From Campylobacteraceae bacterium (GTDB taxonomy: Bacteria > Campylobacterota > Campylobacteria > Campylobacterales > Campylobacteraceae): a stretch of 49,152 nucleotides of DNA. The stretch's first letter is position 1; each line of letters opens with the position of its first letter. Of this stretch, positions 1-9,436 are shown piece by piece. The position numbers and the translations under genes are program-made. Under the pieces are notes generated by a model that saw only the letters and a program-made list of their open reading frames with translations, had not been told where the DNA came from and searched no databases. The stretch lies in NCBI GenBank assembly GCA_031257555.1, contig JAIROK010000112.1, positions 1-49,152 on the forward strand, written 5' to 3'.

Positions 1-644
1 GAAATTATTAAAATAGATATAGTTTGCTTGAAATTCATATTAGAACCTTCGTTGTTTTTGTGATTAAAAATTCTATTTTAACGCAACTTAAATAGTTATT
101 AATATATAGCGCAAAAGTGTATTTGTATGAGATAATTGAAGTGTAAAGTGTAAAAATTGTTTTAGAAGGGGAATTTGCTGTTTTGTTTTTAAATAAAACT
201 AATATAATTTTTAGTCTTTATGCAGGTTTCAAAAGAACAGAAGTGTGGATATAAAATAATTATGATGATATAATCCATAATATTTAGATTTTTTGCTGTA
301 TCTATAATTAATGTATATGGTTTTAATATATTAATGTATAAATAGGTATGGATAGCAGTCTATCAAATTGTATAAATATTAAATATTAATTTTAAAAAAT
401 ATTTTTTAAAATATTTTAATGTTTTTGATATAAAATAATTAGTTTCTTTTGTAAAATTGTTACTTTTTTGCTCATATCGAAGTGTTTATGCCATACATGG
501 GGTATACATTTATGTAACAAAAATCTACATTTTTTCTTTAAGTTTATATTTTTTCAAGTAAAAAATTTTACTATTCAGAAGGTTTTTAGTTATACTTTTA
601 ATATAATTATGTTTTAGTTTTGCAACCAAAGGAGATGCTCGCTT
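1..644. other. AT-rich intergenic leader upstream of nuo operon
   Basis: No open reading frame of convincing length lies on either strand, and the composition is extremely A+T rich. The only sites I can support are at its right end: a candidate -10 hexamer TATAAT at 602-607 with no recognisable -35, as is usual for Campylobacter sigma70 promoters, and a strong Shine-Dalgarno AAAGGAG at 628-634 ahead of nuoA. The region may be the end of an upstream intergenic space; I see nothing else in it. Confidence 0.6.
602..607 (+). promoter_or_regulatory. candidate -10 element for nuo operon
   Basis: TATAAT lies 37 bases upstream of the nuoA ATG at 645. There is no TTGACA-like -35 at the right distance. 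Campylobacter housekeeping promoters often rely on the -10 plus AT-periodic upstream DNA, so this is plausible but unproven in a region this AT-rich. Confidence 0.35.
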
Positions 645-1034
645 ATGTCTCATATGGATTTTTCGCACCCATATTTTGGTGCTTTTTTTATGTTATTTTT
701 TGCGCTTGGAGTATTTGCAGCTATAACTTTTGCAGCAAATTTTATAGGCAAAAAGCTTGCACGAAGAAACGATGAGAAACTAAAACTTACCATTTATGAG
801 TGTGGACTTCCGACTACCAAACAGCCAAATCGCATTAGTTCGCATTTTTATCTTTTTGCGTTGCTATTTATTTTGTTTGATGTGGAGATTATTTTTATGT
901 TTCCATGGGCGGTGAATTTTAAGATCCTTGGTATGTTTGGATTTATAGAGATGGCTCTTTTTATATTGCTTTTGGGAATAGGGTTTGTGTATGCATGGAA
1001 TAAAGGGGCGCTTGAATGGCACAACATAAAATAA
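645..1034 (+). CDS. nuoA: NADH-quinone oxidoreductase-type complex I subunit A
   Basis: NuoA, 129 aa, is a small membrane subunit at the junction of the peripheral and membrane arms of complex I. Three hydrophobic segments are visible (about residues 12-35, 67-90 and 97-118). The family loop motif YECGLP, with its conserved cysteine, lies in the first cytoplasmic-side loop, and FDVEIIF follows in helix 2. The ATG has a perfect AAAGGAG 10 bases upstream. It is the first gene of the operon, and nuoB starts inside its last codons (19-base overlap in another frame), which implies translational coupling. Length and motif order are normal for NuoA. Confidence 0.96.
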   Translation: MSHMDFSHPYFGAFFMLFFALGVFAAITFAANFIGKKLARRNDEKLKLTIYECGLPTTKQPNRISSHFYLFALLFILFDVEIIFMFPWAVNFKILGMFGFIEMALFILLLGIGFVYAWNKGALEWHNIK

Positions 1035-1525
1035 ATTATTTTCAAAATGGCGGACTTCCCGTTGCATTGACAACACTTGATAAGATTGTGCAGTGGGGTA
1101 GGAGCAACTCATTTTGGCCTGCTACTTACGGACTTGCATGCTGTGCTATTGAGATGATGGCAGCAGGTGCGGGAAGATTTGATTTTGATAGGTTTGGAAC
1201 GATTTTTAGGGCAAGTCCAAGACAAGCTGACGGTATTATAGTAGCCGGCACACTTTCAAAAAAACATGCTCATTTGATGAAAAGGATTTATGATCAGATT
1301 CCGGATCCCAAGTGGGTTATCAGTATGGGAAGCTGTGCCAATACGGGTGGACTTTTCAACACATATGCTACTGTTCAAGGAGTTGATAGAATAATTCCTG
1401 TGGACATATATATTCCAGGCTGTGCTCCTCGTCCGGAAACTTTGCAATATGCTGTAATGCTGCTTCAAAAAAAGATCAGGTCTGAAAAAATATCAAGACA
1501 AAACAGACCCAAAAGGCTTGTTTAA
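1016..1525 (+). CDS. nuoB: complex I subunit B (iron-sulfur cluster N2)
   Basis: NuoB, 169 aa, carries the terminal [4Fe-4S] cluster N2 that passes electrons to quinone. The ligands are visible: the tandem cysteines in YGLACCAIE, the cysteine in [10 protein letters not shown] and the one in PGCAPRPE. The start at 1016 overlaps nuoA by 19 bases and gives MAQHKINYF, an N-terminus like that of other Campylobacterota NuoB proteins. The gene ends at the base where nuoC begins (TAATG overlap). It sits with NuoC and NuoD in the quinone-reducing module. Confidence 0.97.
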   Translation: MAQHKINYFQNGGLPVALTTLDKIVQWGRSNSFWPATYGLACCAIEMMAAGAGRFDFDRFGTIFRASPRQADGIIVAGTLSKKHAHLMKRIYDQIPDPKWVISMGSCANTGGLFNTYATVQGVDRIIPVDIYIPGCAPRPETLQYAVMLLQKKIRSEKISRQNRPKRLV

Positions 1526-2325
1526 TGCGTCAATACACAGATAGAAAAAATATTCAAAAAAAAGAGTATCACAGCGATAGATTTCATGTAAACACTTCAC
1601 TCGAAAGATTGACTCCTGATAATGATGAAGTTTTTAAAGAGGATTTTGCCAAGCTTTCTGCTAAGTTTCAAATAAATGACGCTTATATAGAAGCAGATCA
1701 ATTTGTTATTTGGATAGAGCCTAAAGACAATGTGAGAGTATTGAAATTTTTGAAAAATACCCTTTTTTACAATAATCTTTCCGAAATGAGCGCTGTGGAT
1801 TTTTTAGCTCAAAGAGGAGAGTTTGAGATTTTTTATCAAATGCTCTCAATGAAAAAACGTAAACGCATGCGTGTCAAGTGCCGCATAAAAGAGCATGAGC
1901 CTTTGAAAAGTGCAGTTGATGCATACAAAAGTGCTGATTGGGCAGAGAGGGAAGCTTATGATATGTTTGGCATCCTTATAGAAGGACACCCATACATGAA
2001 GCGTATATTAATGCCCGATGATTGGAATGGTTATCCACTTAGAAAAACCTATCCTCTGCAAGGAGATGAAGCAGCACAATGGTATGAGATAGACCAAATC
2101 TTTGGCAAAGAGTATAGAGATATTATCGGTCCTGAAATAAGAGACAGTGCGTTTATAGAGAAAGAAGATACAAGAGGATATGCCAGAATTGGACATGAGG
2201 TGCATTTTGATGAGCCTTACAGTGAGGAGCCAAGTAAAATCGGCGAATATCAAGAAGAGGGCGGGGTATTGCTTGTCAAAAAGATAAAAAAGAGCAAATC
2301 CGTTACCCTCAAGAAGAGGCATTAA
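1525..2325 (+). CDS. nuoC: complex I subunit C (30-kDa subunit)
   Basis: NuoC, 266 aa, is a peripheral-arm subunit that packs on NuoD. The 30-kDa family signature is clear at about residues 135-175 ([15 protein letters not shown], then [15 protein letters not shown] and YPLRKTYPL). The N-terminal 40 residues and the last 35 (lysine-rich, ending KSVTLKKRH) are extensions around the conserved core. It is a separate gene, not fused to nuoD as in E. coli. Its ATG overlaps the nuoB stop by one base, and nuoD follows after two bases. Confidence 0.95.
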   Translation: MRQYTDRKNIQKKEYHSDRFHVNTSLERLTPDNDEVFKEDFAKLSAKFQINDAYIEADQFVIWIEPKDNVRVLKFLKNTLFYNNLSEMSAVDFLAQRGEFEIFYQMLSMKKRKRMRVKCRIKEHEPLKSAVDAYKSADWAEREAYDMFGILIEGHPYMKRILMPDDWNGYPLRKTYPLQGDEAAQWYEIDQIFGKEYRDIIGPEIRDSAFIEKEDTRGYARIGHEVHFDEPYSEEPSKIGEYQEEGGVLLVKKIKKSKSVTLKKRH

Positions 2326-2327
2326 TC

Positions 2328-3560
2328 ATGATAGTACAACAGCCCAATAGATTAAAACCGTTTTTTGAAAATGTCTCTTTTGACAGAGATGACAATAATA
2401 TGATAGTAAATCTTGGTCCGCAGCACCCATCAGCTCACGGACAACTGCGTTTGATTTTGGAGCTTAGCGGCGAGAAGATAGTAAGAGCGATACCGGACAT
2501 CGGTTATATGCACAGAGGCATAGAAAAGATGGCAGAAAATATGATATATAATGAGTTTTTGCCTGTAACCGATAGAATGGATTATATAGCGGCAACTTCA
2601 AATAATTATGGTTTTGCTTTGGCTGTTGAAAAACTTATCAGTATTGAGATTCCGCGACGTGCACAGATAATCAGAATGTTGCTTTTGGAGATTAACCGTA
2701 TCTCTTCGCATCTGTTTTGGCTTGCTACGCACGCTTTGGATATTGGGGCTATGACAGTATTTTTATATGCGTATAGAGAGCGGGAATTTGCTATGGATTT
2801 GATAGAGGATTACTGTGGTGCAAGGCTTACGCATAGCGCTATAAGAATTGGCGGCGTGCCCTTGGATTTGCGTGAAGGGTGGCTTGAAAAACTTAGTGAA
2901 TATCTTGATAAACTGCCCGAAGCTATCAAAACTTACGAAGGGCTTTTAGATGAAAATAGAATCTGGAGAATGCGCCTTGAAAATGTAGGCGTTCTCACAA
3001 AAGAGGCAGCACAAAGCTGGGGCGCTTCAGGCATAATGTTAAGAGGAAGCGGCATAGAATGGGATATAAGAAAAGAGGAGCCTTATGGGCTTTATGATGA
3101 AGTAGAGTTTGATGTACCTGTGTCCTGTACATGTGATTGTTATGGCAGATATAAGCTATATATGGAAGAGATGCGCCAATCGATGCGGATATTAAGACAG
3201 CTAATCTCTATGTATAAGGATACTAATCCGCAGATTATGGCTGATGCGCCAAGATTTATCAGTGCACCAAAAGAGCAGATAATGACGCAAAACTACTCTT
3301 TGATGCAGCATTTTGTTTTGGTAACGCAGGGCATGAAGCCGCCTGTTGGCGAAGTGTACGTGGCAACAGAATCTCCAAAAGGTGAGCTTGGATATTATAT
3401 AAATTCACAAGGTGGTGCATATCCTTACAGGGTAAAAATCAGAACGCCTTCATTTTGGAATTGCAGTCTTTTTCAAGAGATAATGCGCGATTCATATCTG
3501 CCTGATGCGATAGCCATGATAGCAAGCTCAAATATTTTGCTTGGTGAAACGGATAGATAA
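2328..3560 (+). CDS. nuoD: complex I subunit D (49-kDa subunit)
   Basis: NuoD, 410 aa, forms the quinone-binding pocket with NuoB. It is related to the large subunit of [NiFe] hydrogenases but has no Ni ligands. The quinone-site loop [14 protein letters not shown] is at about residues 28-41, and [13 protein letters not shown] at about 59-71. The protein ends in LGETDR, matching the conserved C-terminus of the 49-kDa family, so it is full length. The stop overlaps the start of the next small gene by one base (TAATG). Confidence 0.97.
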   Translation: MIVQQPNRLKPFFENVSFDRDDNNMIVNLGPQHPSAHGQLRLILELSGEKIVRAIPDIGYMHRGIEKMAENMIYNEFLPVTDRMDYIAATSNNYGFALAVEKLISIEIPRRAQIIRMLLLEINRISSHLFWLATHALDIGAMTVFLYAYREREFAMDLIEDYCGARLTHSAIRIGGVPLDLREGWLEKLSEYLDKLPEAIKTYEGLLDENRIWRMRLENVGVLTKEAAQSWGASGIMLRGSGIEWDIRKEEPYGLYDEVEFDVPVSCTCDCYGRYKLYMEEMRQSMRILRQLISMYKDTNPQIMADAPRFISAPKEQIMTQNYSLMQHFVLVTQGMKPPVGEVYVATESPKGELGYYINSQGGAYPYRVKIRTPSFWNCSLFQEIMRDSYLPDAIAMIASSNILLGETDR

Positions 3561-3796
3561 TGAGACGATATGATTTAAGAAATTACAAAAGCGATTTTAA
3601 AACAAGAGCGCTTGAAATTTTAGATGAAAGCGCCAAAGAAGAGGTTTTGATATTTATTTTTGAGAGCACAACAGATGAGCAGTTAAGAGATCTTGTCAGT
3701 GCAATGAGAGAAAAAAATGCCGATGTATTAAACTCTTTAAAATTTAATGAAGTTGATTGGACTGTAACAGTAAGAGTGAAGGATTTGAATGAGTGA
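3560..3796 (+). CDS. small complex I-associated protein in the nuoE position
   Basis: This 78-aa protein occupies the place of nuoE but has no thioredoxin-like fold motifs and no cysteines, so it cannot carry the NuoE [2Fe-2S] cluster. The position and size match Campylobacter Cj1575c and Helicobacter HP1264, which are known to replace NuoE in this phylum. The sequence is soluble and charged, with no signal peptide or membrane segment. It overlaps nuoD by one base and the next gene by eight, so it is expressed as part of complex I. The role is inferred to be structural or docking at the electron-input end. Confidence 0.85.
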   Translation: MRRYDLRNYKSDFKTRALEILDESAKEEVLIFIFESTTDEQLRDLVSAMREKNADVLNSLKFNEVDWTVTVRVKDLNE

Positions 3797-4607
3797 GCTT
3801 ATAAGGGCTTTTGAAAAGTATGGAGTAAGTGTTAGAAAACCAAAAATCGATAATGCAGTTTTATTTATCGGCACTTTACCCTCAATAGATAATGAATTGC
3901 TCATAAAAAAGATTTGTGAAAATAGCCCTGAAGTTATCTATTTTTCTCCGATGGAAGATTCGCTTTTGCACCCTAAAGCCGATAAATATATAAAATATGA
4001 AATAGGTTCGGAAGCCGGTGTATTAGCTCTTTTGGCAAAAGCTTTATTGAAAAACAAAGAGTTAGATGAGGACGTCCGAAAATATATAGACGAGTTAGAT
4101 GATGGGTATTTAAGCGCAGAGAGCAACACCGGTGAAGAGGAGATAGAAGAGTGCATAAAGATGTTTGCTGGAAATGGCTTGACGCTGCTTTTGGGAGATG
4201 ATTTGCATGCGCATCCAAATGTGGATACCATTGCAGGATTAATAGCCCTTATAAGTCGTTTCGAGGTTTTGCATATAAGTTTGTTGAATGAAAGCGAACT
4301 GAACTCAAAACATAGTACCGTTTTACCATCTGCAGTGGACGATATAAGCAGCTTTGACGGCACGGCGATATATTTTTATGTACAAAAAAATGAAAGTGAA
4401 AAACTTTTAGCATCTTTGCAGTTTGCAACGGCAGCGAAAGTAAAAGATAAAGACGATATAGCCATAATCACAAAAGATAAAAAGTATGAAAAAATTTTTG
4501 AAGTATCCGAAAAACTTAAAGGTGTAATAGCTCTTTTAGGTGTGAACGAGAAAAAAGGATATAGATATGAAGTTGCAAATGTGATAAAAAAGGCGACAAA
4601 TGGCTGA
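3789..4607 (+). CDS. complex I-associated protein in the nuoF position
   Basis: This 272-aa protein takes the place of nuoF but shows none of the NuoF features: no glycine-rich NADH/FMN loops and no C-terminal Cys ligands for N3. Position and size match Cj1574c/HP1265 of Campylobacter and Helicobacter. Those complexes are thought to take electrons from flavodoxin, not NADH (established for C. jejuni; inferred here). The middle is rich in acidic residues (about 88-118). It overlaps both neighbours by eight bases. I can assign no catalytic function from the sequence. Confidence 0.85.
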   Translation: MSELIRAFEKYGVSVRKPKIDNAVLFIGTLPSIDNELLIKKICENSPEVIYFSPMEDSLLHPKADKYIKYEIGSEAGVLALLAKALLKNKELDEDVRKYIDELDDGYLSAESNTGEEEIEECIKMFAGNGLTLLLGDDLHAHPNVDTIAGLIALISRFEVLHISLLNESELNSKHSTVLPSAVDDISSFDGTAIYFYVQKNESEKLLASLQFATAAKVKDKDDIAIITKDKKYEKIFEVSEKLKGVIALLGVNEKKGYRYEVANVIKKATNG

Positions 4608-6987
4608 TATAACAATAACAATAAACGGCATAAAATGTGTTACAAAAGAGGGTGAAAGTATATTAAACGCTGCAAGAGCCAATAATATATTTATACCCGC
4701 AATATGCTATCTTAGCTGTTGTTCCCCCACACTTGCATGCAGACTTTGCATTGCTGATGTTGATGGCAAAAGAGCTTATACATGTAATGCTAAAGCAAAA
4801 GATGGACAAGTTGTTATAACAAATACAAAAGAGATTGAAGCAGAAAGACGTGCGATAATGGAAGTATACGCCGTAAATCACCCTTTGGAGTGCGGTGTAT
4901 GCGATAAAAGCGGTGAATGCGAATTGCAAAATTATGTATTGGAAACAAAAGTTGAAGAACAACATTATGCCGTTAATAATACAAATAGAAGCATTGAAAA
5001 TTGGGGGCTTACCAGATATGATCCCTCTTTGTGTATAGTGTGCGAGAGATGCGTTACTGTGTGCAAAGACAGAATAGGCGAAGCCGCCCTTAAGACCATA
5101 CCGCGCGGAGAAGAGTTTGCAGTACCCAAAGAGTATAAAGAAACGATGCCAAAAGATGCGTATGCCGTTTGGAATAAAATGCAAAAATCTCTAATAGGCA
5201 AAAATAAAGATGAAAATGGCAATATAATATCTTGCAGTGATTGCGGCGAATGCAGTGCAGCGTGTCCTGTGGGTGCACTGACGACTGTTGATTTTCACTA
5301 TACTTCAAATGCGTGGGAACTGAAAAAGATTCCCGCATCAAACCCACATAGTTCTGACTGCTCGCTAATTTATTACGAAGTAAAACAGACAAGTGTTTCC
5401 GACCCGTCTCCAAAAATTTATAGAGTAAGCAGTGATAAGGATTTTGCTCCTTTAAACAGAGCGGCAAGATTTGGGTATGACTTTGCCAATAGTGTTAAAT
5501 ACAAAGACAAAAAAAGCTTTGATAAGGTTGTGAATTTTATAAAAAATGGTGTTGGCACCATAATATTTAACAGTTTTATTACTAATGAAGAAGCACTTAT
5601 TTTGCAAAAAATGAAAGAGAAATTTGGCTTCAAACTTGTAAATAAAGATGCATTTTTGTATCAGAGATTTTTAAGGGCTATAAGTAAAGCTTCCGGGTAC
5701 AGTCTATATAAAGGTTCTATCGAAGATGTAAGAAAAAGCGATTTTATAATAAGCGTAGGCAGCATGCTAAGATATGATTTGCCAAATCTTGGTTTTGCTT
5801 TAAATAATGCTCTTAAGATAAATAAAGCCTCTGCCCTATATGCGCATCCCATACATGATAAAATTGTACAAAACTATTCTAAAAATTTGATACAGATGAA
5901 CTATAAAGCAGGAAGTGAAGAGGCAATCTTGTATCTTTTGTTGGAGATATTTGTACCCGCAGAAGAGCTTGATAATGTTACAAATAAATGTTTGCAAACT
6001 TTTCATGTCAAAGAGACAAAAATTATAGATGATCAAGAGGTTGAGATATACACTTCAAAGCTTTGGAATATAGCTGGAACGGAAGATATAAAAGCAAAAA
6101 TAGAGGAGTTGAAAGCTTCAAAAGAGAGTGTAAGCTTGATTGTGGGACAAGATATACTAACGCATCCGCGATGGGAAAATATGGCTTATATAATAGGAAC
6201 GTTAGAGAGACTTACAAATATAAAAACAGTGATAATTCCGCATGAGACTAACTCTTTGGGCGTTGCTTTGATATGTGATCTTGATGAATTTGGAGAGGGC
6301 AGTTCTCTTGGCTACAATCACCAGGCAGATATAACCATAAGCGCACTTAAAGGTGGGGATTTGGATATGCCCGCTCTCAATCAGCAGGAGGGTACGTTTA
6401 CCAATATAGACAAAAGAGTAGTGCCGACAAATGCCGCACTTCCTTACTATGGTTATGAGTTAAGCGATATTGCAAATGCTTTGGGTATATATTCCGAATA
6501 TACTGTAGATTATACAAAAAAGCTTCCTAAAAAGAACGGTTTTAAAGATGTAGAATTTGATGAGCTTACCAATTATTATGACAACAGTGGAAATGAACAT
6601 AGAGGATATCTTTTGGAAAACAGTCCCAAAGAGGTTTTAAAAACTCCTTGCGGATTTGAAAAGCTGACTTTTTATGAAAATCTGATTTATAAATTAAATC
6701 CGCGCTCACAGTTTAATACATTTGTAAACGCAGCGCATCAGACGAAACTTACTCCATATCTTTATGCTTCAAAAGAGTTTTTGGATTTTCATGGTTTTAA
6801 GGAGGGGGATTTGGTCAATATCTTTTTGCGTAATGGCATTTCTCTATCTTTATATATAAAAAAAGATATTAATATATCCGGCGAATTTGCCTATGTGCCA
6901 ACATTTGATGAGAAGATAAACGTGTATCCGTTTTTCAAATACTACAGATTTGCTGAAGTTTCTATAAAAAAGGTATCAAATGAGTGA
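4600..6987 (+). CDS. nuoG: complex I subunit G (iron-sulfur, molybdopterin-fold)
   Basis: NuoG, 795 aa, has an N-terminal iron-sulfur region and a long C-terminal oxidoreductase-like domain. Visible ligands: a [2Fe-2S] ferredoxin set at C36, C47, C50 and C62; His-Cys ligands H94, C98, C101, C107; a ferredoxin-type run C145, C148, C151, C155; and another at C212, C215, C218, C222 followed by Pro. Without NuoE and NuoF it is the likely first electron acceptor of the complex. The start at 4600 overlaps the previous gene by eight bases, as does nuoH at its end. Extra cysteines (C40, C41) adjoin the first cluster. Confidence 0.95.
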   Translation: MADITITINGIKCVTKEGESILNAARANNIFIPAICYLSCCSPTLACRLCIADVDGKRAYTCNAKAKDGQVVITNTKEIEAERRAIMEVYAVNHPLECGVCDKSGECELQNYVLETKVEEQHYAVNNTNRSIENWGLTRYDPSLCIVCERCVTVCKDRIGEAALKTIPRGEEFAVPKEYKETMPKDAYAVWNKMQKSLIGKNKDENGNIISCSDCGECSAACPVGALTTVDFHYTSNAWELKKIPASNPHSSDCSLIYYEVKQTSVSDPSPKIYRVSSDKDFAPLNRAARFGYDFANSVKYKDKKSFDKVVNFIKNGVGTIIFNSFITNEEALILQKMKEKFGFKLVNKDAFLYQRFLRAISKASGYSLYKGSIEDVRKSDFIISVGSMLRYDLPNLGFALNNALKINKASALYAHPIHDKIVQNYSKNLIQMNYKAGSEEAILYLLLEIFVPAEELDNVTNKCLQTFHVKETKIIDDQEVEIYTSKLWNIAGTEDIKAKIEELKASKESVSLIVGQDILTHPRWENMAYIIGTLERLTNIKTVIIPHETNSLGVALICDLDEFGEGSSLGYNHQADITISALKGGDLDMPALNQQEGTFTNIDKRVVPTNAALPYYGYELSDIANALGIYSEYTVDYTKKLPKKNGFKDVEFDELTNYYDNSGNEHRGYLLENSPKEVLKTPCGFEKLTFYENLIYKLNPRSQFNTFVNAAHQTKLTPYLYASKEFLDFHGFKEGDLVNIFLRNGISLSLYIKKDINISGEFAYVPTFDEKINVYPFFKYYRFAEVSIKKVSNE

Positions 6988-7972
6988 AGCCGGCATAATT
7001 ATACAAACCATCATAAAAGGGATAATAGTTTTAGCTGTAATAGCTTCCATAGCAGGATTTGCTACATATGTAGAGCGTAAGATTTTGGGCTTTATGCATC
7101 GCCGTTTAGGTCCTATGTATGTAGGACCTTTTGGACTTTTGCAAGCATTAGCCGATGTTGTCAAGCTTTTTATGAAAGAGGATATCATACCGCAAAATTC
7201 TGTGCGCATCATCTTTTTAACAGCGCCTCTGATAAGTGTAACAGCCGTATTCACAGCATTTGCAGCTGTTCCGATGTTTTCGGACTTTACTATCGCCGGT
7301 TATACCGTACACCCTATCATTTCAGACATAAATGTGGGAATTTTGTTTGTTCTTGGAGTCTCATCTGCTAGTATGTATGCGCCTTTATTGGCAGGTATGA
7401 GCAGTGCCAATAAATGGTCGCTTCTTGGCGGAGCGCGCGTTGTGGTTCAATTGCTGTCATTTGAAGTGATAACAGCGCTTTCTATTTTAGCCCCCATAAT
7501 GCTTGTCGGATCCTTATCGCTTATTGATATAAACAATTTTCAAAATAACGGAATTTTTGATTGGCTTGTTTGGAAACAGCCTGTAGCATTTATACTTTTT
7601 TTAATCGCAGGTTTTGCTGAAACAAACAGAACACCATTTGACCTTTTAGAGCAGGAATCAGAAATAGTAAGCGGCTATATAACCGAATATTCGGGCATGC
7701 GCTGGGCGCTTTTTTTTCTTGGTGAATACTCAAGCATGATGTTAATTTCGCTTTTAGTAAGTATCATGTTTTTTGGCGGATTTAATTCGTTTTGGGTAAT
7801 ACCCGGCGGCGCTATGATATTACTTAAAGTTCTGTTTTTTATGTTTTTCTTCATGTGGGCTAGAGGAGCTTGGCCGCATGTAAGACCTGACCAATTAATG
7901 TGGCTTTGCTGGAAAGTGTTGATGCCGATAGCGCTTTTAAATATTTTAATTACCGGATTGGTATTGTTATAA
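6980..7972 (+). CDS. nuoH: complex I subunit H (quinone-channel membrane subunit)
   Basis: NuoH, 330 aa, is the membrane subunit that forms the entry of the quinone tunnel. About eight hydrophobic segments are visible. Family motifs are present: YVERKILGFMHRRLGPMYVGPFG near residue 30, GGARVVVQLLSFEV near 150, and AGFAETNRTPFDLLEQESE near 213, with the acidic residues of the proton/quinone coupling region. The ATG overlaps the nuoG stop by eight bases. Length is typical. Confidence 0.97.
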   Translation: MSEAGIIIQTIIKGIIVLAVIASIAGFATYVERKILGFMHRRLGPMYVGPFGLLQALADVVKLFMKEDIIPQNSVRIIFLTAPLISVTAVFTAFAAVPMFSDFTIAGYTVHPIISDINVGILFVLGVSSASMYAPLLAGMSSANKWSLLGGARVVVQLLSFEVITALSILAPIMLVGSLSLIDINNFQNNGIFDWLVWKQPVAFILFLIAGFAETNRTPFDLLEQESEIVSGYITEYSGMRWALFFLGEYSSMMLISLLVSIMFFGGFNSFWVIPGGAMILLKVLFFMFFFMWARGAWPHVRPDQLMWLCWKVLMPIALLNILITGLVLL

Positions 7973-7984
7973 TGGGGGTTAGAT

Positions 7985-8602
7985 ATGGGACTTGATCAAT
8001 TTAAAAATCGCAATACAAACGGATATATATACTATAAACACGAAGAGCCTGCAAAAAATGGCTGGGAAGAGTTTGTAAAAGTATTTAAGCGAAGTATAAA
8101 ACTTGAACTTTTTGCAGGACTTTGGATAGTTTTTAAAGAGATGGCAAAAGGCAAAAAAAATAGCCATACTACACAATATCCGTTAGAAAAAATGCCGATA
8201 GGTCCTAGATACCGTTCAGTACATAAACTTCTGCGACTTTTGGAAAGCGGTAATGAAAGGTGCATAGGGTGTGGGCTTTGTGAAAAGATATGCGTCTCAA
8301 ATTGCATAAGAATGGATACAAAAACTGATAAAAATGGTCGTAAATTTGTTGATGAATATACGATAAATTTCGGACGTTGTATATATTGCGGACTTTGTGC
8401 CGAAGTGTGTCCGGAGCTTGCTATCGTGCATGGAAATGAGTATGAGTATGCAAGTGAACAACGTTCTTTGTTTGGGCTTAAAAAGGATATGCTAACACCG
8501 ATAGATGAATTTAAAAACAACAGGCAAAAAGAGTTTGAAGGATATGGGTCTTTAAGCAATGATGCCGATAAAAGCGTTAAAAAAACGCCGCTTCCGTATT
8601 AG
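7985..8602 (+). CDS. nuoI: complex I subunit I (two [4Fe-4S] ferredoxin)
   Basis: NuoI, 205 aa, carries clusters N6a and N6b, which relay electrons towards N2. Two ferredoxin motifs are clear: [15 protein letters not shown] at about residues 94-108 and [13 protein letters not shown] at about 131-143. The second is the classical CxxCxxCxxxCP. The first lacks the usual proline after the fourth cysteine, which is common in NuoI. Basic N- and C-terminal extensions flank the core. It lies 12 bases after nuoH and 11 before nuoJ. Confidence 0.96.
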   Translation: MGLDQFKNRNTNGYIYYKHEEPAKNGWEEFVKVFKRSIKLELFAGLWIVFKEMAKGKKNSHTTQYPLEKMPIGPRYRSVHKLLRLLESGNERCIGCGLCEKICVSNCIRMDTKTDKNGRKFVDEYTINFGRCIYCGLCAEVCPELAIVHGNEYEYASEQRSLFGLKKDMLTPIDEFKNNRQKEFEGYGSLSNDADKSVKKTPLPY

Positions 8603-8613
8603 GAGATAAGATT

Positions 8614-9135
8614 ATGTATGAGGCTATTGCTTTTTATGTTTTTTCCGCATTTGTTATAGGATTTTTCTTGATAACCGTATTGAGCAAAAATGCTCTTTAT
8701 TCAATGAGTTCGCTTGCCGGTGGAATGGTATTTATCGCAGGCTTTTTTTTCTTATTGGATGCCGAGTTTATCGGTGTCGTACAAATAGTTGTATATACGG
8801 GTTCAGTTATGGCGCTTTATGCGTTTGGTATGATGTTTTTTGATACGACACGAGATGTAAAAGAGAACGTAACTTCCAAAAAGCTGATATATGCCCTAAG
8901 TATTACGTCCGCTCTTTTAATGCTTGCTATTTTAAGTGCACCGATTATTTCCGAAAATACCTCCCTGCTTTCTGCTGTGGATAATAATCTCGGAAATACC
9001 CGCATGATAGGAATTGTACTTTTTAGTAAATATTTGGTTGTATTTGAGCTTGCCGCAGTGATGCTGCTTACTGCTATGATTGCCGGAATTGTTTTAGTAA
9101 GCAAAAAGATGAATGTCAATAAGGAGGCTGAATGA
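8614..9135 (+). CDS. nuoJ: complex I subunit J
   Basis: NuoJ, 173 aa, is a membrane-arm subunit next to NuoK and NuoA. Five hydrophobic segments are visible, including the conserved helix 3 region with VQIVVYTGSVMALYAFGMMF at about residues 54-73, which contains the pi-bulge and the family YxGAVMVLF-like motif. A Shine-Dalgarno AGGAGA sits just before the ATG. The last four bases overlap nuoK, whose ribosome site AAGGAGG lies inside the nuoJ 3' end. Confidence 0.94.
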   Translation: MYEAIAFYVFSAFVIGFFLITVLSKNALYSMSSLAGGMVFIAGFFFLLDAEFIGVVQIVVYTGSVMALYAFGMMFFDTTRDVKENVTSKKLIYALSITSALLMLAILSAPIISENTSLLSAVDNNLGNTRMIGIVLFSKYLVVFELAAVMLLTAMIAGIVLVSKKMNVNKEAE

Positions 9136-9434
9136 TAGGGATTAATCACTACCTTGTGCTCTCGGCAATTTTATTTGCGATAGGTTTGCTTGGTGTTTTA
9201 AGACGCAAAAGCCTTTTGATGCTCTTTTTTGCGACAGAAATTTTACTAAATGCCGCAAATGTCGGTTTTGTTGCGGTTGCTAAGTTTTACATGGATATAA
9301 GCGGACAGATATTTGCTCTATTTATCATAGCTATAGCCGCAAGTGAAGTAGCGGTTGGGCTCGGACTGTTAGTGCTTTGGTATAAACGCAACGGCACTAT
9401 CGATCTTGACAGCTTGAACATTATGAAGGGATAA
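9132..9434 (+). CDS. nuoK: complex I subunit K
   Basis: NuoK, 100 aa, is a three-helix membrane subunit related to MrpC. The two membrane glutamates needed for proton translocation are visible: one in FATEILLNAANVGFV (helix 2) and one in IAASEVAVGLGLLV (helix 3). The start overlaps nuoJ by four bases (ATGATAG context) behind a perfect AAGGAGG. It is followed after two bases by nuoL. Confidence 0.96.
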   Translation: MIGINHYLVLSAILFAIGLLGVLRRKSLLMLFFATEILLNAANVGFVAVAKFYMDISGQIFALFIIAIAASEVAVGLGLLVLWYKRNGTIDLDSLNIMKG

Positions 9435-9436
9435 AA

